Shown: positions 46,293 to 55,090 of the stretch, piece by piece
How the letters are laid out: the number at the start of each line of letters is the position of its first letter
Numbering within the stretch: position 1 is the stretch's first letter
DNA from: Desulfobacterales bacterium
Lineage (GTDB): Bacteria; Desulfobacterota; Desulfobacteria; Desulfobacterales; SpSt-501
Direction: 5' to 3'
DNA: 58,189 bases
Assembly (NCBI GenBank): GCA_025454255.1
Contig: JALOOU010000008.1
Span: 1-58,189, forward strand
Notes under the pieces: model-generated
The model's input: the letters and a program-made list of their open reading frames with translations, nothing else
The model's database searches: none
Told to the model about the DNA's origin: nothing
Position numbers and translations under genes: made by a program

Positions 46293-46775
46293 ATGCGACG
46301 GAATTCGGGTTTCACGGCGCTCGAAGTGGCTGTCAGTTTGGCGATTGTGACCGTGCTGGCGAGCGTCAGCATGCCTTCGTTTTTGAGCTGGCTTTCGACC
46401 CATCGCCTGCGGGGCTCCGCCATCAACCTCATGTCCGACATCGAGTTGGCCAAGATCAGGGCCATGCGCGAAAACGCCTTCGTAGCCGTCGTCTTCACGG
46501 CCGAAGGCTACAGCATCTTCCTCGACAACGGGGAGGGGGCGGCCACGGGAGGCGACTGGCAGCGCACGGGTGCGGAGCGGCTCATCCACGATCGGAGGCT
46601 GCCGGCCGGAGTCTCCATTCAGCTGGCGGACATGACCCCCGCCGAGAATCGTATGCGCTTCACCGGCCGCGGGCTGCCGGAGGGTCTCGCCTCAGCGGCG
46701 CTCATTCCCGTCGCCAACAAGGCCGGGCGCAGGGACGTCCACATCAACCGCCTGGGCCGGGTGTGGATCCAGTGA
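46293..46775 (+). CDS. FimT/GspH-family minor pseudopilin (cluster A)
   Basis: 160 aa. Short class III leader cleaved after Gly6: MRRNSG-FTALEVAVSLAIVTVLASVSMPSF, with Glu5 of the mature pilin. The globular part has the GspH-like layout (IELAKIRAMRENAFVAVVFTAEGYSIF; VHINRLGRVWIQ at the end). Initiates or caps type IV pili or type II pseudopili. ATG 46293 gives the correct leader. First gene of cluster A. Confidence 0.86.
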   Translation: MRRNSGFTALEVAVSLAIVTVLASVSMPSFLSWLSTHRLRGSAINLMSDIELAKIRAMRENAFVAVVFTAEGYSIFLDNGEGAATGGDWQRTGAERLIHDRRLPAGVSIQLADMTPAENRMRFTGRGLPEGLASAALIPVANKAGRRDVHINRLGRVWIQ

Positions 46776-46794
46776 CAATTCAAGGAGCGGTGCG

Positions 46795-47196
46795 ATGAGC
46801 AGACCACGGGGGGGGCAAACCGGTTTCACCTTCATCGAGCTCATGATCGCCATGGCGATCATGGCGATCGGCATGATGGCCGCCGTATCGATGCAATTCA
46901 GCTCGACGCGCAACAACACCAACGGCGACATCGTCACCCAGGCCACCATGCTGGCGAAAACTCAGCTCGAAAACCTCAAAAACCGCGACCTGTCGAATTT
47001 GAACGCGGGCACGGTCCAGGACCCCAACAACCCGGTCAATGCGGAGGGCCAAAGCGGCGGGATCTACACGCGCAGCTGGACGATCGCCAACCTGGGCGCC
47101 GGCGCGCGCGAGATCACGGTCAGGGTCCAGTGGAGCCGCCTCGGCCGGAGCGGAGCGGTTCAGATTTCATCGAACACCCAGGGAGGGGGGGTATGA
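46795..47196 (+). CDS. pilV: PilV-like minor pilin (cluster A)
   Basis: 133 aa. Leader MSRPRGGQTG-FTFIELMIAMAIMAIGMMAAVSMQ with Glu5 after the cleavage site. The AIGMMAAVSMQ signature is PilV-like. A short globular part follows (NNTNGDIVTQATMLAKTQLENLKNRDLSNL). Its stop overlaps the next start by 4 bp (ATGA). Confidence 0.83.
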   Translation: MSRPRGGQTGFTFIELMIAMAIMAIGMMAAVSMQFSSTRNNTNGDIVTQATMLAKTQLENLKNRDLSNLNAGTVQDPNNPVNAEGQSGGIYTRSWTIANLGAGAREITVRVQWSRLGRSGAVQISSNTQGGGV

Positions 47197-47807
47197 GTTC
47201 GCTTCCCGCATCGGTCCGGCCCCGCGCCCTTGCCGCCTGTGGCAAACCTGCGGAGGCCGGTTTTTCCATGGTCGAGATGCTCTTGGTGTTGGCGACGGTG
47301 GCCATCCTGTTCGGCGCCGTATACGCGGGGTTCGACCGGCTCAGCCGCTCCTACACCGCCGAGAACGTGAAGGCCGGCTCCCAGCAGAGCGTTCGCAACG
47401 CCGTCGAAATGATGGTCCAGGACATCCGGCTGGCGGGGCTCAACCCGCTGCGAACGGCGGCGGCCGGGATTTTGGAGGCGACCGGGACGCGGCTGCACTT
47501 CACGGCCGACGCCAACTTCGACGGGGACGTGGCGGACGAGTTCGAGGAGATCACCTACGAGCTGAACGGCAGCGCGCTGCGCCAGACCAACCATCTGGGC
47601 ACGGAGGTGCTTCTGGAGGATGTCGCCGCCCTCAGCTTCCGCTATTTCGACGGCGGCGACGTCCAGATCCCGTTTCCGATCGACGATACCGCCGAGCTGG
47701 CCGCCATCCGCTCCGTGGAAATTTCCTTGAACCTCATCCGGCCCTCCGGCCGCGGCCAGACGGTCGCCCGGGAGTACACCACCCGGGTGCGCTGCCGCAA
47801 CCTTTAG
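47193..47807 (+). CDS. pilW: PilW-like minor pilin (cluster A)
   Basis: 204 aa from ATG 47193, preceded by GGGAGGG. Leader is long (about 24 residues, ending GKPAEAG) before FSMVEMLLVLATVAILFGAVYAGF. PilW features: VRNAVEMMVQDIRLAGLNPL and SVEISLNLIRPSGRG. The loop DANFDGDVADEFE (from D106) looks like an EF-hand-type calcium site. Confidence 0.85.
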   Translation: MSSLPASVRPRALAACGKPAEAGFSMVEMLLVLATVAILFGAVYAGFDRLSRSYTAENVKAGSQQSVRNAVEMMVQDIRLAGLNPLRTAAAGILEATGTRLHFTADANFDGDVADEFEEITYELNGSALRQTNHLGTEVLLEDVAALSFRYFDGGDVQIPFPIDDTAELAAIRSVEISLNLIRPSGRGQTVAREYTTRVRCRNL

Positions 47808-47830
47808 CCGCCCGGGGGAGGGGGCTTCGC

Positions 47831-48373
47831 ATGCAGGCTTCGGTAAAACGCATCCTCTGCAACGAGGACGGGTTCGTCCTGGGCGCCTCGATACTGCTTT
47901 CGGCGATTCTGCTTTTGGCCGGAGTCCTGGCGCTGTGGACCTCCACCAACGAGATGCATGTCGTTCGCAACGAGCAGGACCTCGCACGCGAATTCTACAG
48001 CGCCGAGGGCGGGATCGTCGAGGCGCTCCAGAACTACGATACCGGCCGGACCGAGTGGCTGACGGATGCCTTCCTGCTGGCGGGACCGCAGGCCGCCTTC
48101 CACAAGGTGGAGTTGAAAGACGTGAACAACGCACCGGTGGCGAACCTCGAGGTGCGCTGCATCATGAACGCGAGCACGCCGGCCCTGCTGAACGATGAGC
48201 TCAGCCCGGCGGCCAACACCCTGCCGCGCCAGCCGCACATCGCCCCGCCGCCGTCCGGCTCCGGCTTCAGCCTGAAATATTTCGAGGTGCGCCGCTACGG
48301 GATCACGGCCACCTCGGCCACGGGCAACACCCAGGTCCAGATCGGGGCCTACAAGGTGTTCAACAAATACTAA
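47831..48373 (+). CDS. pilX: PilX-like minor pilin (cluster A)
   Basis: 180 aa. Leader ends at NEDG, then FVLGASILLSAILLLAGVLALWTSTNEM. The Glu5 of most pilins is missing, as in several PilX-type proteins. Then ARE-FYSAEGGIVEALQNYDTGRT, a PilX_N-like stretch (AE-aromatic repeat), and a Pro-rich loop. Located directly before PilY1, where PilX usually stands. Confidence 0.8.
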   Translation: MQASVKRILCNEDGFVLGASILLSAILLLAGVLALWTSTNEMHVVRNEQDLAREFYSAEGGIVEALQNYDTGRTEWLTDAFLLAGPQAAFHKVELKDVNNAPVANLEVRCIMNASTPALLNDELSPAANTLPRQPHIAPPPSGSGFSLKYFEVRRYGITATSATGNTQVQIGAYKVFNKY

Positions 48374-48409
48374 GCTGGTTTGCCGCTCGCAACCCAAGGA
48401 GGCTTCGGC

Positions 48410-51400
48410 ATGAAACGATATCTTTTGGCCGCCCTGCTGGCAACCGTTGTTTGCGCCGGTTCGTTGCGGGCCGACGACATCGAGATCTACGGCACGGTCA
48501 CCAACCCGGACATAGAACCCAACGTGCTCATCATTTTCGACACCTCGGGCAGCATGTCCACAGAGGATGTGCCGGGGGCCCCATACGACCCGTTCCAGAC
48601 CTACGCCTGCGGGTCCTGCTCCTATTCCGCCAACGCTGTTTATTACTCCCGATATAACTCTGCCACCGGCCAATATGGCTGGGATCTTTTCGCTTCAAGT
48701 GTCAACAGCATCTCCTGCAGCAGCATCAAGACCACTCTCCTGACGCAAGGGTATGCGGAAGGCTATATTCGCTCCAATTATTATTCGTATTCGTGCGGCG
48801 GAACGACAAAAAGGTATCTACGTTTAGGCAACTACCTCAACTATATGGAAACGGGAGTTGGCCCCTATCTCAGCCGAATCAGTGTTGCCAGAAGTGTATT
48901 GACCGATCTGATCGCAACCACCGAGAACGTCCGCTTCGGCCTGATGGTGTTCAATTTCGAGCAGGGCGGCAGACTGATAGCCCCAATGGGCAGTGTCAGT
49001 GATTCGAGCCATCGGGACGCGTTGCTTAGCGCGGTGGCCGGGGCCTCACCCTCCGGTTGGACTCCGCTGGCGGAGACCCTGGCCGAGGCCGGCTTGTACT
49101 ACGCTGGAAAGCCGAGCTGGTTCAACACAAGCGGATTTCCCTCCGGGAGCTACGCCGGTGGAAAATACGTTTCGCCCATGCAGGAGCGCTGCCAGAAGAA
49201 CTACATCATCGTAATGACCGACGGCGAGCCGACCAAGGACCGCGACAACCGGTTGTGGTCAGGCGCCTACATCAACGGCGACACCATCGCCGCGTACGAT
49301 CCGGCCAAGCTGAGCAACCCGCCCTACCCATCCGACGGTTCGGGTTACCTCGAGGACGTCGCCAAGTACCTTTATGATAACGACTGCAACCCGGAGATGG
49401 GAGACGGCACCTCCTTCGACAAGCAGAACATCATTACCTTTACCATCGGCTTCAAAACCCAACAGACCCTGCTCTACAACACCGCCGCCAAGGGGGGCGG
49501 CAGCTATTATACCGCGGAAAACTATTCCAGCCTCAAAGAAGCTTTCAGCCAGATCATGTCGAACATCGTCGAGAAAAACGCTTGCTACGTGGCACCGGTC
49601 GTACCCATCAGCCGCATGAACCGGGTCTACGCCGGGGACAAGATCTACCTGGGCTTCTTCAAACCCCAGCAGAGCGGCCGCTGGATCGGCAACATCAAGC
49701 GCTACCGGCTGGATAACCAGGGCCATCTCTACGATATATTCAACCAGAGGGCCACGACCGATGACGGCTTGATCAAGGACAATGCCCAGTCCTGGTGGAC
49801 GAGCCTGGGCTGCGACGGGCCGGCTGTCGAAAAAGGCGGAGCGGCCGAAGTCCTCAGCTTGATTATAGATGGCGAAGGATCGCGTAACGTCTATACCTAC
49901 ACTGGTACGGCCAATAAGGCCTTGACTCATGCCGACAACGCCTTCGTGGCCGCCAATACCCTCATCACCGACCCACTGCTCTCCGTTGATGCTTCACAGC
50001 GCCAGGCGTTGTTCGACACGGTGCGCGAGGGTGGGTTCGGGGACATCATCCACTCGGAGCCGGCCGTGGTGGCCTACCTGGGCCCGGATGGGCTCCCAGG
50101 GACTGGTGACGACAAAACGGTGATCTACGTGGGCGCAAACGACGGCCTGCTGCACTGCTTCGACGACGACACGGGCGAGGAGCTCTGGAGCTTTGTGCCG
50201 CCGGAGCATCTGGGCCGGCTGAAAAAGTTGAGCGATGCGGACCATGACTACTTCGTGGACGGGTCGCCCGTGGTTTTCCAAGGCAGCGGCGGCCAGAAAA
50301 TCCTGGTCGTCGGCTCGCGGCGGGGCGGGGAGACCTACACGGCCCTGGACGTCACCAATTACAACCAGCCGGTCTACCTCTACAGCATCGACGAAAATAT
50401 CCTGGGGCCGTGGCCCAGCAATTTCGAAAAATTGGGGCAGTCCTGGAGCCGGCCCGAGAAGGCGGTGGTCGCAACCGGATCGACCGCAACGACCGAGGGC
50501 TGCAACGTGAACGTTGCGGTCAGCACGGCGGACGCCCTGCTCTTCGGAGGCGGCTACGACAACAACCAAGACCTTTTTCCGCCGTCGGCGGGCGACAGCG
50601 TCGGCCGGGCCATGTTCGGCGTGAACGCGGCGACCGGCGCGCTGATCAGCGGCTTGAAATTCAGCCCGGCCACCCACTCCGCGCTGGGGTTGACCCACTC
50701 GGTGGTCGATGTCTCCGGCTTCGACCACGACGGGGACGGGATCGTGAGCCGGATCTACTTCGGCGACCTGGGCGGAAACGTGTTCGCGCTCAAAGACGAC
50801 CAGGTGCAGACCTTCAACCCCTGCCCACCGGCGGTCGTCACCAAGTCGGTCGTGGATGGCACCTGGGCCGGAATCAAACTCTTCAACGCCTCGGCCGACG
50901 GGGTTCAGCGCAAGATCATGTACGCCCCGGACGCAGTGGCCGAAAAATACCCCCCGGCCGTGCACGGCGAGTACATCTTCTTCGGCACCGGCGACCGCGA
51001 GAACCCGGGCAACCGCACGGTGGTCAACCGTTTCTACGCCGTCAAAAACGACTGGACCGCGGCCGGCACGCTCACGGAGTCGGATCTGGTGGACGTGACC
51101 GACAACCTGATCCAACTGGGCAGCGCCGCCGAACAGCAGCAGGTGCGGACCAGCCTCGAGAATTCAAAGGGTTGGTACATCCGGCTCGAAAACCCCGGCG
51201 AGAAAGTCGTCTCCTCCCCGCGGGTATACGGCGGGGTGGCCTATTTTACCACCTACACCCCCTCGGACGAATCCGGAATCAGTTCGACGGACCCCTGCGC
51301 GGCCTCCACCGTGCGCGGGGTGGGGCGCCTCTACGCCCTCCAGTACAAGACCGGGGCCGCCGTGCACGATTTCAGCTCCGCGACCGAAACCGGCACGTCC

Positions 51401-51589
51401 GGAAACCCCGTCAGCCTGGGCAAGAAAGACCGCTCGCTCGCCGTCGGCACCGCGATCCCATCGGCGCCGGTCATCGCCATACTGGGCGGCGCCGCGCGGC
51501 TTTTCATCGGGGTGGAGGGCGGCATCGTCAGCCTGCCGGTCATGGCCACCCAGGACATGTTCCGGTATTACTGGAACCAGGTGTTTTAA
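48410..51589 (+). CDS. pilY1: PilY1-like pilus tip adhesin
   Basis: 1059 aa from ATG 48410 (AAGGAGG upstream). Signal peptide 1-21. VWA domain with MIDAS DTSGS (44-48), later ITVMTDGEPTKDRDN-type Asp. Between them lies a Cys-containing insert (CGSC, then two Cys, about residues 63-135) with lower GC. The C-terminal half is the PilY1 beta-propeller: IYVGANDGLLHCFDDDTGEELWSFVPPEHLGRL, YFVDGSPVVFQ, then calcium loop DHDGDG (772-777) before YFGDLGGNVFALKD. It sits at the pilus tip with minor pilins and acts in adhesion, retraction control or surface sensing. Confidence 0.92.
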   Translation: MKRYLLAALLATVVCAGSLRADDIEIYGTVTNPDIEPNVLIIFDTSGSMSTEDVPGAPYDPFQTYACGSCSYSANAVYYSRYNSATGQYGWDLFASSVNSISCSSIKTTLLTQGYAEGYIRSNYYSYSCGGTTKRYLRLGNYLNYMETGVGPYLSRISVARSVLTDLIATTENVRFGLMVFNFEQGGRLIAPMGSVSDSSHRDALLSAVAGASPSGWTPLAETLAEAGLYYAGKPSWFNTSGFPSGSYAGGKYVSPMQERCQKNYIIVMTDGEPTKDRDNRLWSGAYINGDTIAAYDPAKLSNPPYPSDGSGYLEDVAKYLYDNDCNPEMGDGTSFDKQNIITFTIGFKTQQTLLYNTAAKGGGSYYTAENYSSLKEAFSQIMSNIVEKNACYVAPVVPISRMNRVYAGDKIYLGFFKPQQSGRWIGNIKRYRLDNQGHLYDIFNQRATTDDGLIKDNAQSWWTSLGCDGPAVEKGGAAEVLSLIIDGEGSRNVYTYTGTANKALTHADNAFVAANTLITDPLLSVDASQRQALFDTVREGGFGDIIHSEPAVVAYLGPDGLPGTGDDKTVIYVGANDGLLHCFDDDTGEELWSFVPPEHLGRLKKLSDADHDYFVDGSPVVFQGSGGQKILVVGSRRGGETYTALDVTNYNQPVYLYSIDENILGPWPSNFEKLGQSWSRPEKAVVATGSTATTEGCNVNVAVSTADALLFGGGYDNNQDLFPPSAGDSVGRAMFGVNAATGALISGLKFSPATHSALGLTHSVVDVSGFDHDGDGIVSRIYFGDLGGNVFALKDDQVQTFNPCPPAVVTKSVVDGTWAGIKLFNASADGVQRKIMYAPDAVAEKYPPAVHGEYIFFGTGDRENPGNRTVVNRFYAVKNDWTAAGTLTESDLVDVTDNLIQLGSAAEQQQVRTSLENSKGWYIRLENPGEKVVSSPRVYGGVAYFTTYTPSDESGISSTDPCAASTVRGVGRLYALQYKTGAAVHDFSSATETGTSGNPVSLGKKDRSLAVGTAIPSAPVIAILGGAARLFIGVEGGIVSLPVMATQDMFRYYWNQVF

Positions 51590-51607
51590 CCTCAGGGAGA
51601 ACCAGCC

Positions 51608-52105
51608 ATGCGTTCAGGAGACGTGATGCGTTTTGTGATGGTCGGTGCAATTCTGGCGGCCGCCTGCCTGGCCGCGGGCACGGCGGCCGCAGCCCCCAAG
51701 ACCGGCGCGCCGGCGCCGGCCGGCAGCATCGTTCGGATCGACCCGGATGAATGCAGCTTCTTCGAGGTGCGTACGGTGGTGATGGAAGCCAACCGTGAAA
51801 AAGGCACCCTGGTCGTTGCCGAGCGCGAAATCCGCAAACTCGACACCGTCATCGACGGCCGGCCGCTGAAAACCGAATTTTTAGGCCAGGACGGCAAGCC
51901 CGAGGCCCCCGAGTCGTTTCGCGTCGGCCAATACGTGAAGGTCGAGGGGTTTCTGCACCCCGAGGGTTTTGTAGCAGCCCTGGTGGTTCAAAAAATCGCC
52001 AAACCCAAGGAGCCCGACCTGGTCTACCGGCCGGTCGCCGACAACGCCAAGAAGGCGAAGGAAAAGAACCTGCGCCGACCGAGCGCCGTTCCGGCCGCGC
52101 GGTAG
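51608..52105 (+). CDS. Small exported protein in pilin cluster A
   Basis: 165 aa (or 159 from the Met at 51626). Signal peptide ending near AAAA-PKTG. The mature part holds one small beta domain (SFFEVRTVVMEANREKGTLVVAEREIRKLDTVIDGR, FRVGQYVKVEGFLHPEGFVAALVVQKI), which reads like an OB-type fold, and a basic tail. GGGAGA precedes it and the gap to pilY1 is 18 bp, so it is co-transcribed. Function unknown. Confidence 0.7.
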   Translation: MRSGDVMRFVMVGAILAAACLAAGTAAAAPKTGAPAPAGSIVRIDPDECSFFEVRTVVMEANREKGTLVVAEREIRKLDTVIDGRPLKTEFLGQDGKPEAPESFRVGQYVKVEGFLHPEGFVAALVVQKIAKPKEPDLVYRPVADNAKKAKEKNLRRPSAVPAAR

Positions 52106-52330
52106 GAGGCCGAGCCAGGGCCGAAACAGGTTTAACAGGCATTAAAAAATTTTACGCCGGCCGGCAGGGGAGAGCAGCTTCGCCCCCCCCCTCGCCGGCC
52201 GAAGTCGTTTTCGGCGGCGGCGGCCGGCCGGACCAAATAAAGCGATATATTAAATGCTGACAAGGAGTTATGATTTTTCTGTCGAGTGCAGGACAGCTCC
52301 GCGCCATGGCGGTTGCAGCTGTCTGGAGCG

Positions 52331-52346
52331 TGGCACCTGTTTTGCA
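52331..52346 (+). promoter_or_regulatory. Sigma-54 -24/-12 promoter, pilin cluster B
   Basis: TGGCAC (52331-52336), 5 bp, TTGCA (52342-52346), with GG and GC exactly 10 bp apart: a full consensus match. It lies 46 bp before the first cluster B pilin gene, in a 287-bp gap that holds no gene. Confidence 0.8.
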
Positions 52347-52392
52347 TCAACACTTCATCAAGGAATCATCAATATAATGACAGGTGGCTGCC

Positions 52393-52998
52393 ATGATTCG
52401 ACGAAAAGATGGATACAGCCTGACGGAGCTGCTGACCGTGATCGGCATCATTGCCCTCGTATGCGGCATCGCGCTGCCCGCAGCGGTCAGCTGGGTCCCC
52501 AGGTACAAGCAGAGCAGCGGGGCCCGCGACGTGATGGCCGCCTTTGAAAAAGCCCGGATGCTTGCCATCAAAAACAGCAGCTACGTGCTGGTCGAGTGTG
52601 ATCTTCAAAGCAACACCGTTGCGGTCTTCCTGTGCACCGATGACAATCGCACCTGCGTCGACCCGCAGGATTCACGTTACGCCTACCTGGACAAGCTGAA
52701 AACCATCCAACAATTCAAGCTGCCATCCGGCATCCGCTTGAAGGAGCCCGCAAACCTCTTTGCGTCGTTGAATTTGTCTTCAAGCAAGAAGTTCGTGAAC
52801 ATCAGCCGGCCGCACTTCAGGTTCTCCAGGGAGGGGTATCCCGTGGATGCCGCCACGAGCCAGGGCGACCTCATGCGCGGGAGCCTCGCCATTTCGCCCG
52901 GCAACACCTCCGAAGACAAGCTCGTTTTCATCAGCGCCGGCGGAAATGTGAAGATCAGGAAGCCGGTTACGAGCGATGGGGAATTGAAAAATGAATAA
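52393..52998 (+). CDS. FimT/GspH-family minor pseudopilin (cluster B)
   Basis: 201 aa from ATG 52393 (AGGTGG upstream); a GTG at 52384 would lengthen the leader by three. Leader MIRRKDG-YSLTELLTVIGIIALVCGIALPAAVSW, with Glu5. FimT-like core SGARDVMAAFEKARMLAIKNSSYVLVECD and C-terminal VFISAGGNVKI. Cys pair CTDDNRTC may form a disulfide. Overlaps the next gene by 8 bp. Confidence 0.86.
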   Translation: MIRRKDGYSLTELLTVIGIIALVCGIALPAAVSWVPRYKQSSGARDVMAAFEKARMLAIKNSSYVLVECDLQSNTVAVFLCTDDNRTCVDPQDSRYAYLDKLKTIQQFKLPSGIRLKEPANLFASLNLSSSKKFVNISRPHFRFSREGYPVDAATSQGDLMRGSLAISPGNTSEDKLVFISAGGNVKIRKPVTSDGELKNE

Positions 52999-53800
52999 GT
53001 TACGGAAAATAACCGACAGCGGCTTTACCCTCGTCGAGCTGCTGGTGACCCTGGCGATCGCCTCCATCCTGATGGCCGGCATCTACAAGGTCTACCATGC
53101 CCAGATGCGATCGCAGGTGGCGCAAAATGCGGTGCGCGACACCCAGGAAGATCTGCGCAGCGCCTTCTTCTTCATCGAGAGGTCGCTGCGCATGGCCGGT
53201 TTCGACCCCAACCGCGGGGCGCGCACGACCATGCCCGACGAACTGGGGATTTTGCCTGACCTGAGTTACTTCGGGCATGCGGAGGCGACGACCAGCTTCG
53301 CCGACGCAAATACGAAAAGCAGGTTCAAGAGCATCGCCTTCACCCTCAATGCCAACGGCGACAAAGATCCTCCGGGGGTGACCGGCTGCGGCAGCCCGGT
53401 GTCGAGCGATTGTTCCAGCCAGATCGACGGCAACGACGCGGAGCTGGTCGCCTACCGCTTCGACAAGGCCAGCGGCCGGATTCAGAAGTACCAGGTCAAA
53501 GAGAAAAAGTGGTGGACCGTGGCCTTCAACGTAGAGGATATGTATATCGAGTTTTTCTGCGATGACGGGGCCGACCCCGACAACCCGATCGACGCCGACG
53601 ACGACCCCGATCTGATCCAAAATTTCGATAAAAACAGTGACGGGAAGCCCGATTTGGACAAGATCGCGCGGATTCGCCTGGCGCGGATCACGATCAAGGC
53701 CAAGCCGCTCAAAGAGCAGGTGAAGTTCTTTTCCAGCGACGACAAGCCCTATGTGATCTCCTCCATGGTCCGCGTCCGCAACGTGGGCTTGGGTATTTAG
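52991..53800 (+). CDS. pilW: PilW-like minor pilin (cluster B)
   Basis: 269 aa. Leader MNKLRKITDSG-FTLVELLVTLAIASILMAGIYKVY, with Glu5. PilW signature DTQEDLRSAFFFIERSLRMAGFDPNRGA. An Asp-rich loop, DADDDPD followed by DKNSDGKPDLDK (from D213), fits a DxNxDGxxDxD calcium site as in dockerin or thrombospondin type 3 repeats. Longer than the cluster A PilW (204 aa). Confidence 0.87.
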   Translation: MNKLRKITDSGFTLVELLVTLAIASILMAGIYKVYHAQMRSQVAQNAVRDTQEDLRSAFFFIERSLRMAGFDPNRGARTTMPDELGILPDLSYFGHAEATTSFADANTKSRFKSIAFTLNANGDKDPPGVTGCGSPVSSDCSSQIDGNDAELVAYRFDKASGRIQKYQVKEKKWWTVAFNVEDMYIEFFCDDGADPDNPIDADDDPDLIQNFDKNSDGKPDLDKIARIRLARITIKAKPLKEQVKFFSSDDKPYVISSMVRVRNVGLGI

Positions 53801-53815
53801 AAAGGAGGCGTCCAG

Positions 53816-54283
53816 ATGGATACGGGGCGATTTTTCGACAGACTGCGCAACGATTCGGCTCGCGGGTTCAGCCTGATTGAAGTGATGGTGGCGCTCGTGG
53901 TCCTCTCGGTCGGGCTGCTGGGCATATTCAAACTGCAGGCCACCGCCACGGATGCCAACTCCCGGTCGCGCGCCATCACCGAAGGCGCGATCATGGCGGG
54001 GGCCGTGGCGGAGCGGCTCCTGGCCCTGCCCTACGATCACCCGGACCTGTCGGCAGGGGAGCACACGCAGGGCGCCGCCACCGATGGGCTCGACAACAAC
54101 ATGAACGGGGGCATCGACGAGAACGGCGAAAAGGGCTACATCGCGGTGCGCTGGGACATAACGGAGGGATGTTTGGGGCCGAACGTGGCGGCCCACAAAT
54201 GCGTCCGCCTGCGGGTCAACTGCAACGTGAACAACCGGCGCGAGATTCCAACCGTGTTCGATTTCGTCAAAACCGGCTCGTAG
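53816..54283 (+). CDS. pilV: PilV-like minor pilin (cluster B)
   Basis: 155 aa. Leader ends NDSARG, then FSLIEVMVALVVLSVGLLGIFKLQATA, the PilV N-terminus. Then SRAITEGAIMAGAVAERLLALPYDHPDL. The loop DGLDNNMNGGIDENGEKG (from D93, D-N-N rich) resembles a calcium-binding turn. AAAGGAGG precedes ATG 53816. Confidence 0.87.
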   Translation: MDTGRFFDRLRNDSARGFSLIEVMVALVVLSVGLLGIFKLQATATDANSRSRAITEGAIMAGAVAERLLALPYDHPDLSAGEHTQGAATDGLDNNMNGGIDENGEKGYIAVRWDITEGCLGPNVAAHKCVRLRVNCNVNNRREIPTVFDFVKTGS

Positions 54284-54304
54284 CGCGAGGAAAGGATCGG
54301 ATCG

Positions 54305-54847
54305 ATGAAAAACGCCGTGGCTCCGCTGGCTAACGAGAGGGGATCCGTCATCGCCCTTGCCATGATCATGTTGGCGCTTTTGACGCTGATCGGCGTTGTC
54401 AGCATCAACATGAGCACCACCGGCGGGCAGCTGGCGGCCTCCAAGCACTACAACCAGGTCGAGTTCTACGTGGCCGAAAGCGCCTGGAAGGAGGGCGCCT
54501 TGTGGCTGGACAATCAGGCGGGGGCGCCAGGCTGGGTCAACACCCAGGACGAGGCGGTCAAAAATCTCGGACGCAACACCGCGGCCGATGCGAACACCGC
54601 GAACTTGAAAATGATCACCCCGGACAACTCCAGCTTGAGCTACTACAAAATCCCTTACTGGTACGCCATCGAACATCTCGATTCCGCCCTCTTTTCTGCA
54701 GCCGGGAGCCTCGCCGGCAACGAAAAGGGCTACGAGCGCATGTTCTACGAAATCACCTCCAAGGCCAACATGGTAAAGGAGGAGGTCGGCGCCACCTCCC
54801 AGGAGATCAAGGTGCGGGCCTCGAAGGTCTACAAGGTGGGCTACTGA
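54305..54847 (+). CDS. pilX: PilX-like minor pilin (cluster B)
   Basis: 180 aa. Leader MKNAVAPLANERG-SVIALAMIMLALLTLIGVVSINMS without Glu5. PilX core YNQVEFYVAESAWKEGALWLDNQAG. Last gene of cluster B; no second pilY1 follows. Confidence 0.83.
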   Translation: MKNAVAPLANERGSVIALAMIMLALLTLIGVVSINMSTTGGQLAASKHYNQVEFYVAESAWKEGALWLDNQAGAPGWVNTQDEAVKNLGRNTAADANTANLKMITPDNSSLSYYKIPYWYAIEHLDSALFSAAGSLAGNEKGYERMFYEITSKANMVKEEVGATSQEIKVRASKVYKVGY

Positions 54848-54876
54848 TCAGACCAGGATGACACTCCTGAATGCAT

Positions 54877-55033
54877 GGAAGCGGTTTCGCAACCTCGGAT
54901 CACGGTTGCGGGCAGGGCGGGCGGCTGAATCGAAAGCGCAGCAACCTTAACTGGTTGTGAGCACCTTCGAGAGGCCCGCAATCCCGCCATGGCGGGATCC
55001 CCGGCCGTCAGGCGGGGACATGAAGCCAATTCC
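54877..55033. repeat. Dispersed intergenic repeat, family 2, copy Y
   Basis: About 157 bp after the last pilin gene, starting GGAAGCGGTTTCGC and ending GAAGCCAATTCC (imperfect terminal inverted repeats). Shares CGGATCACGGTTGCGGGCAGGGCGGG with copy X and GAGCACCTTCGAGAGGCCCGC and the AATTCC end with copy Z. Contains the hairpin ATCCCGCC..GGCGGGAT. Confidence 0.75.
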
Positions 55034-55044
55034 ACTCTTAGCGC

Positions 55045-55090
55045 GGAGCAGGCGTCTTGCGTGCGGCAGGCAAGGCGCCTGCTCCGTTTT
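55045..55090 (+). terminator. Hairpin after pilin cluster B
   Basis: GGAGCAGGCG (55045-55054) pairs perfectly with CGCCTGCTCC (55076-55085), followed by GTTTTGC. A probable, modest terminator of cluster B. Confidence 0.5.
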
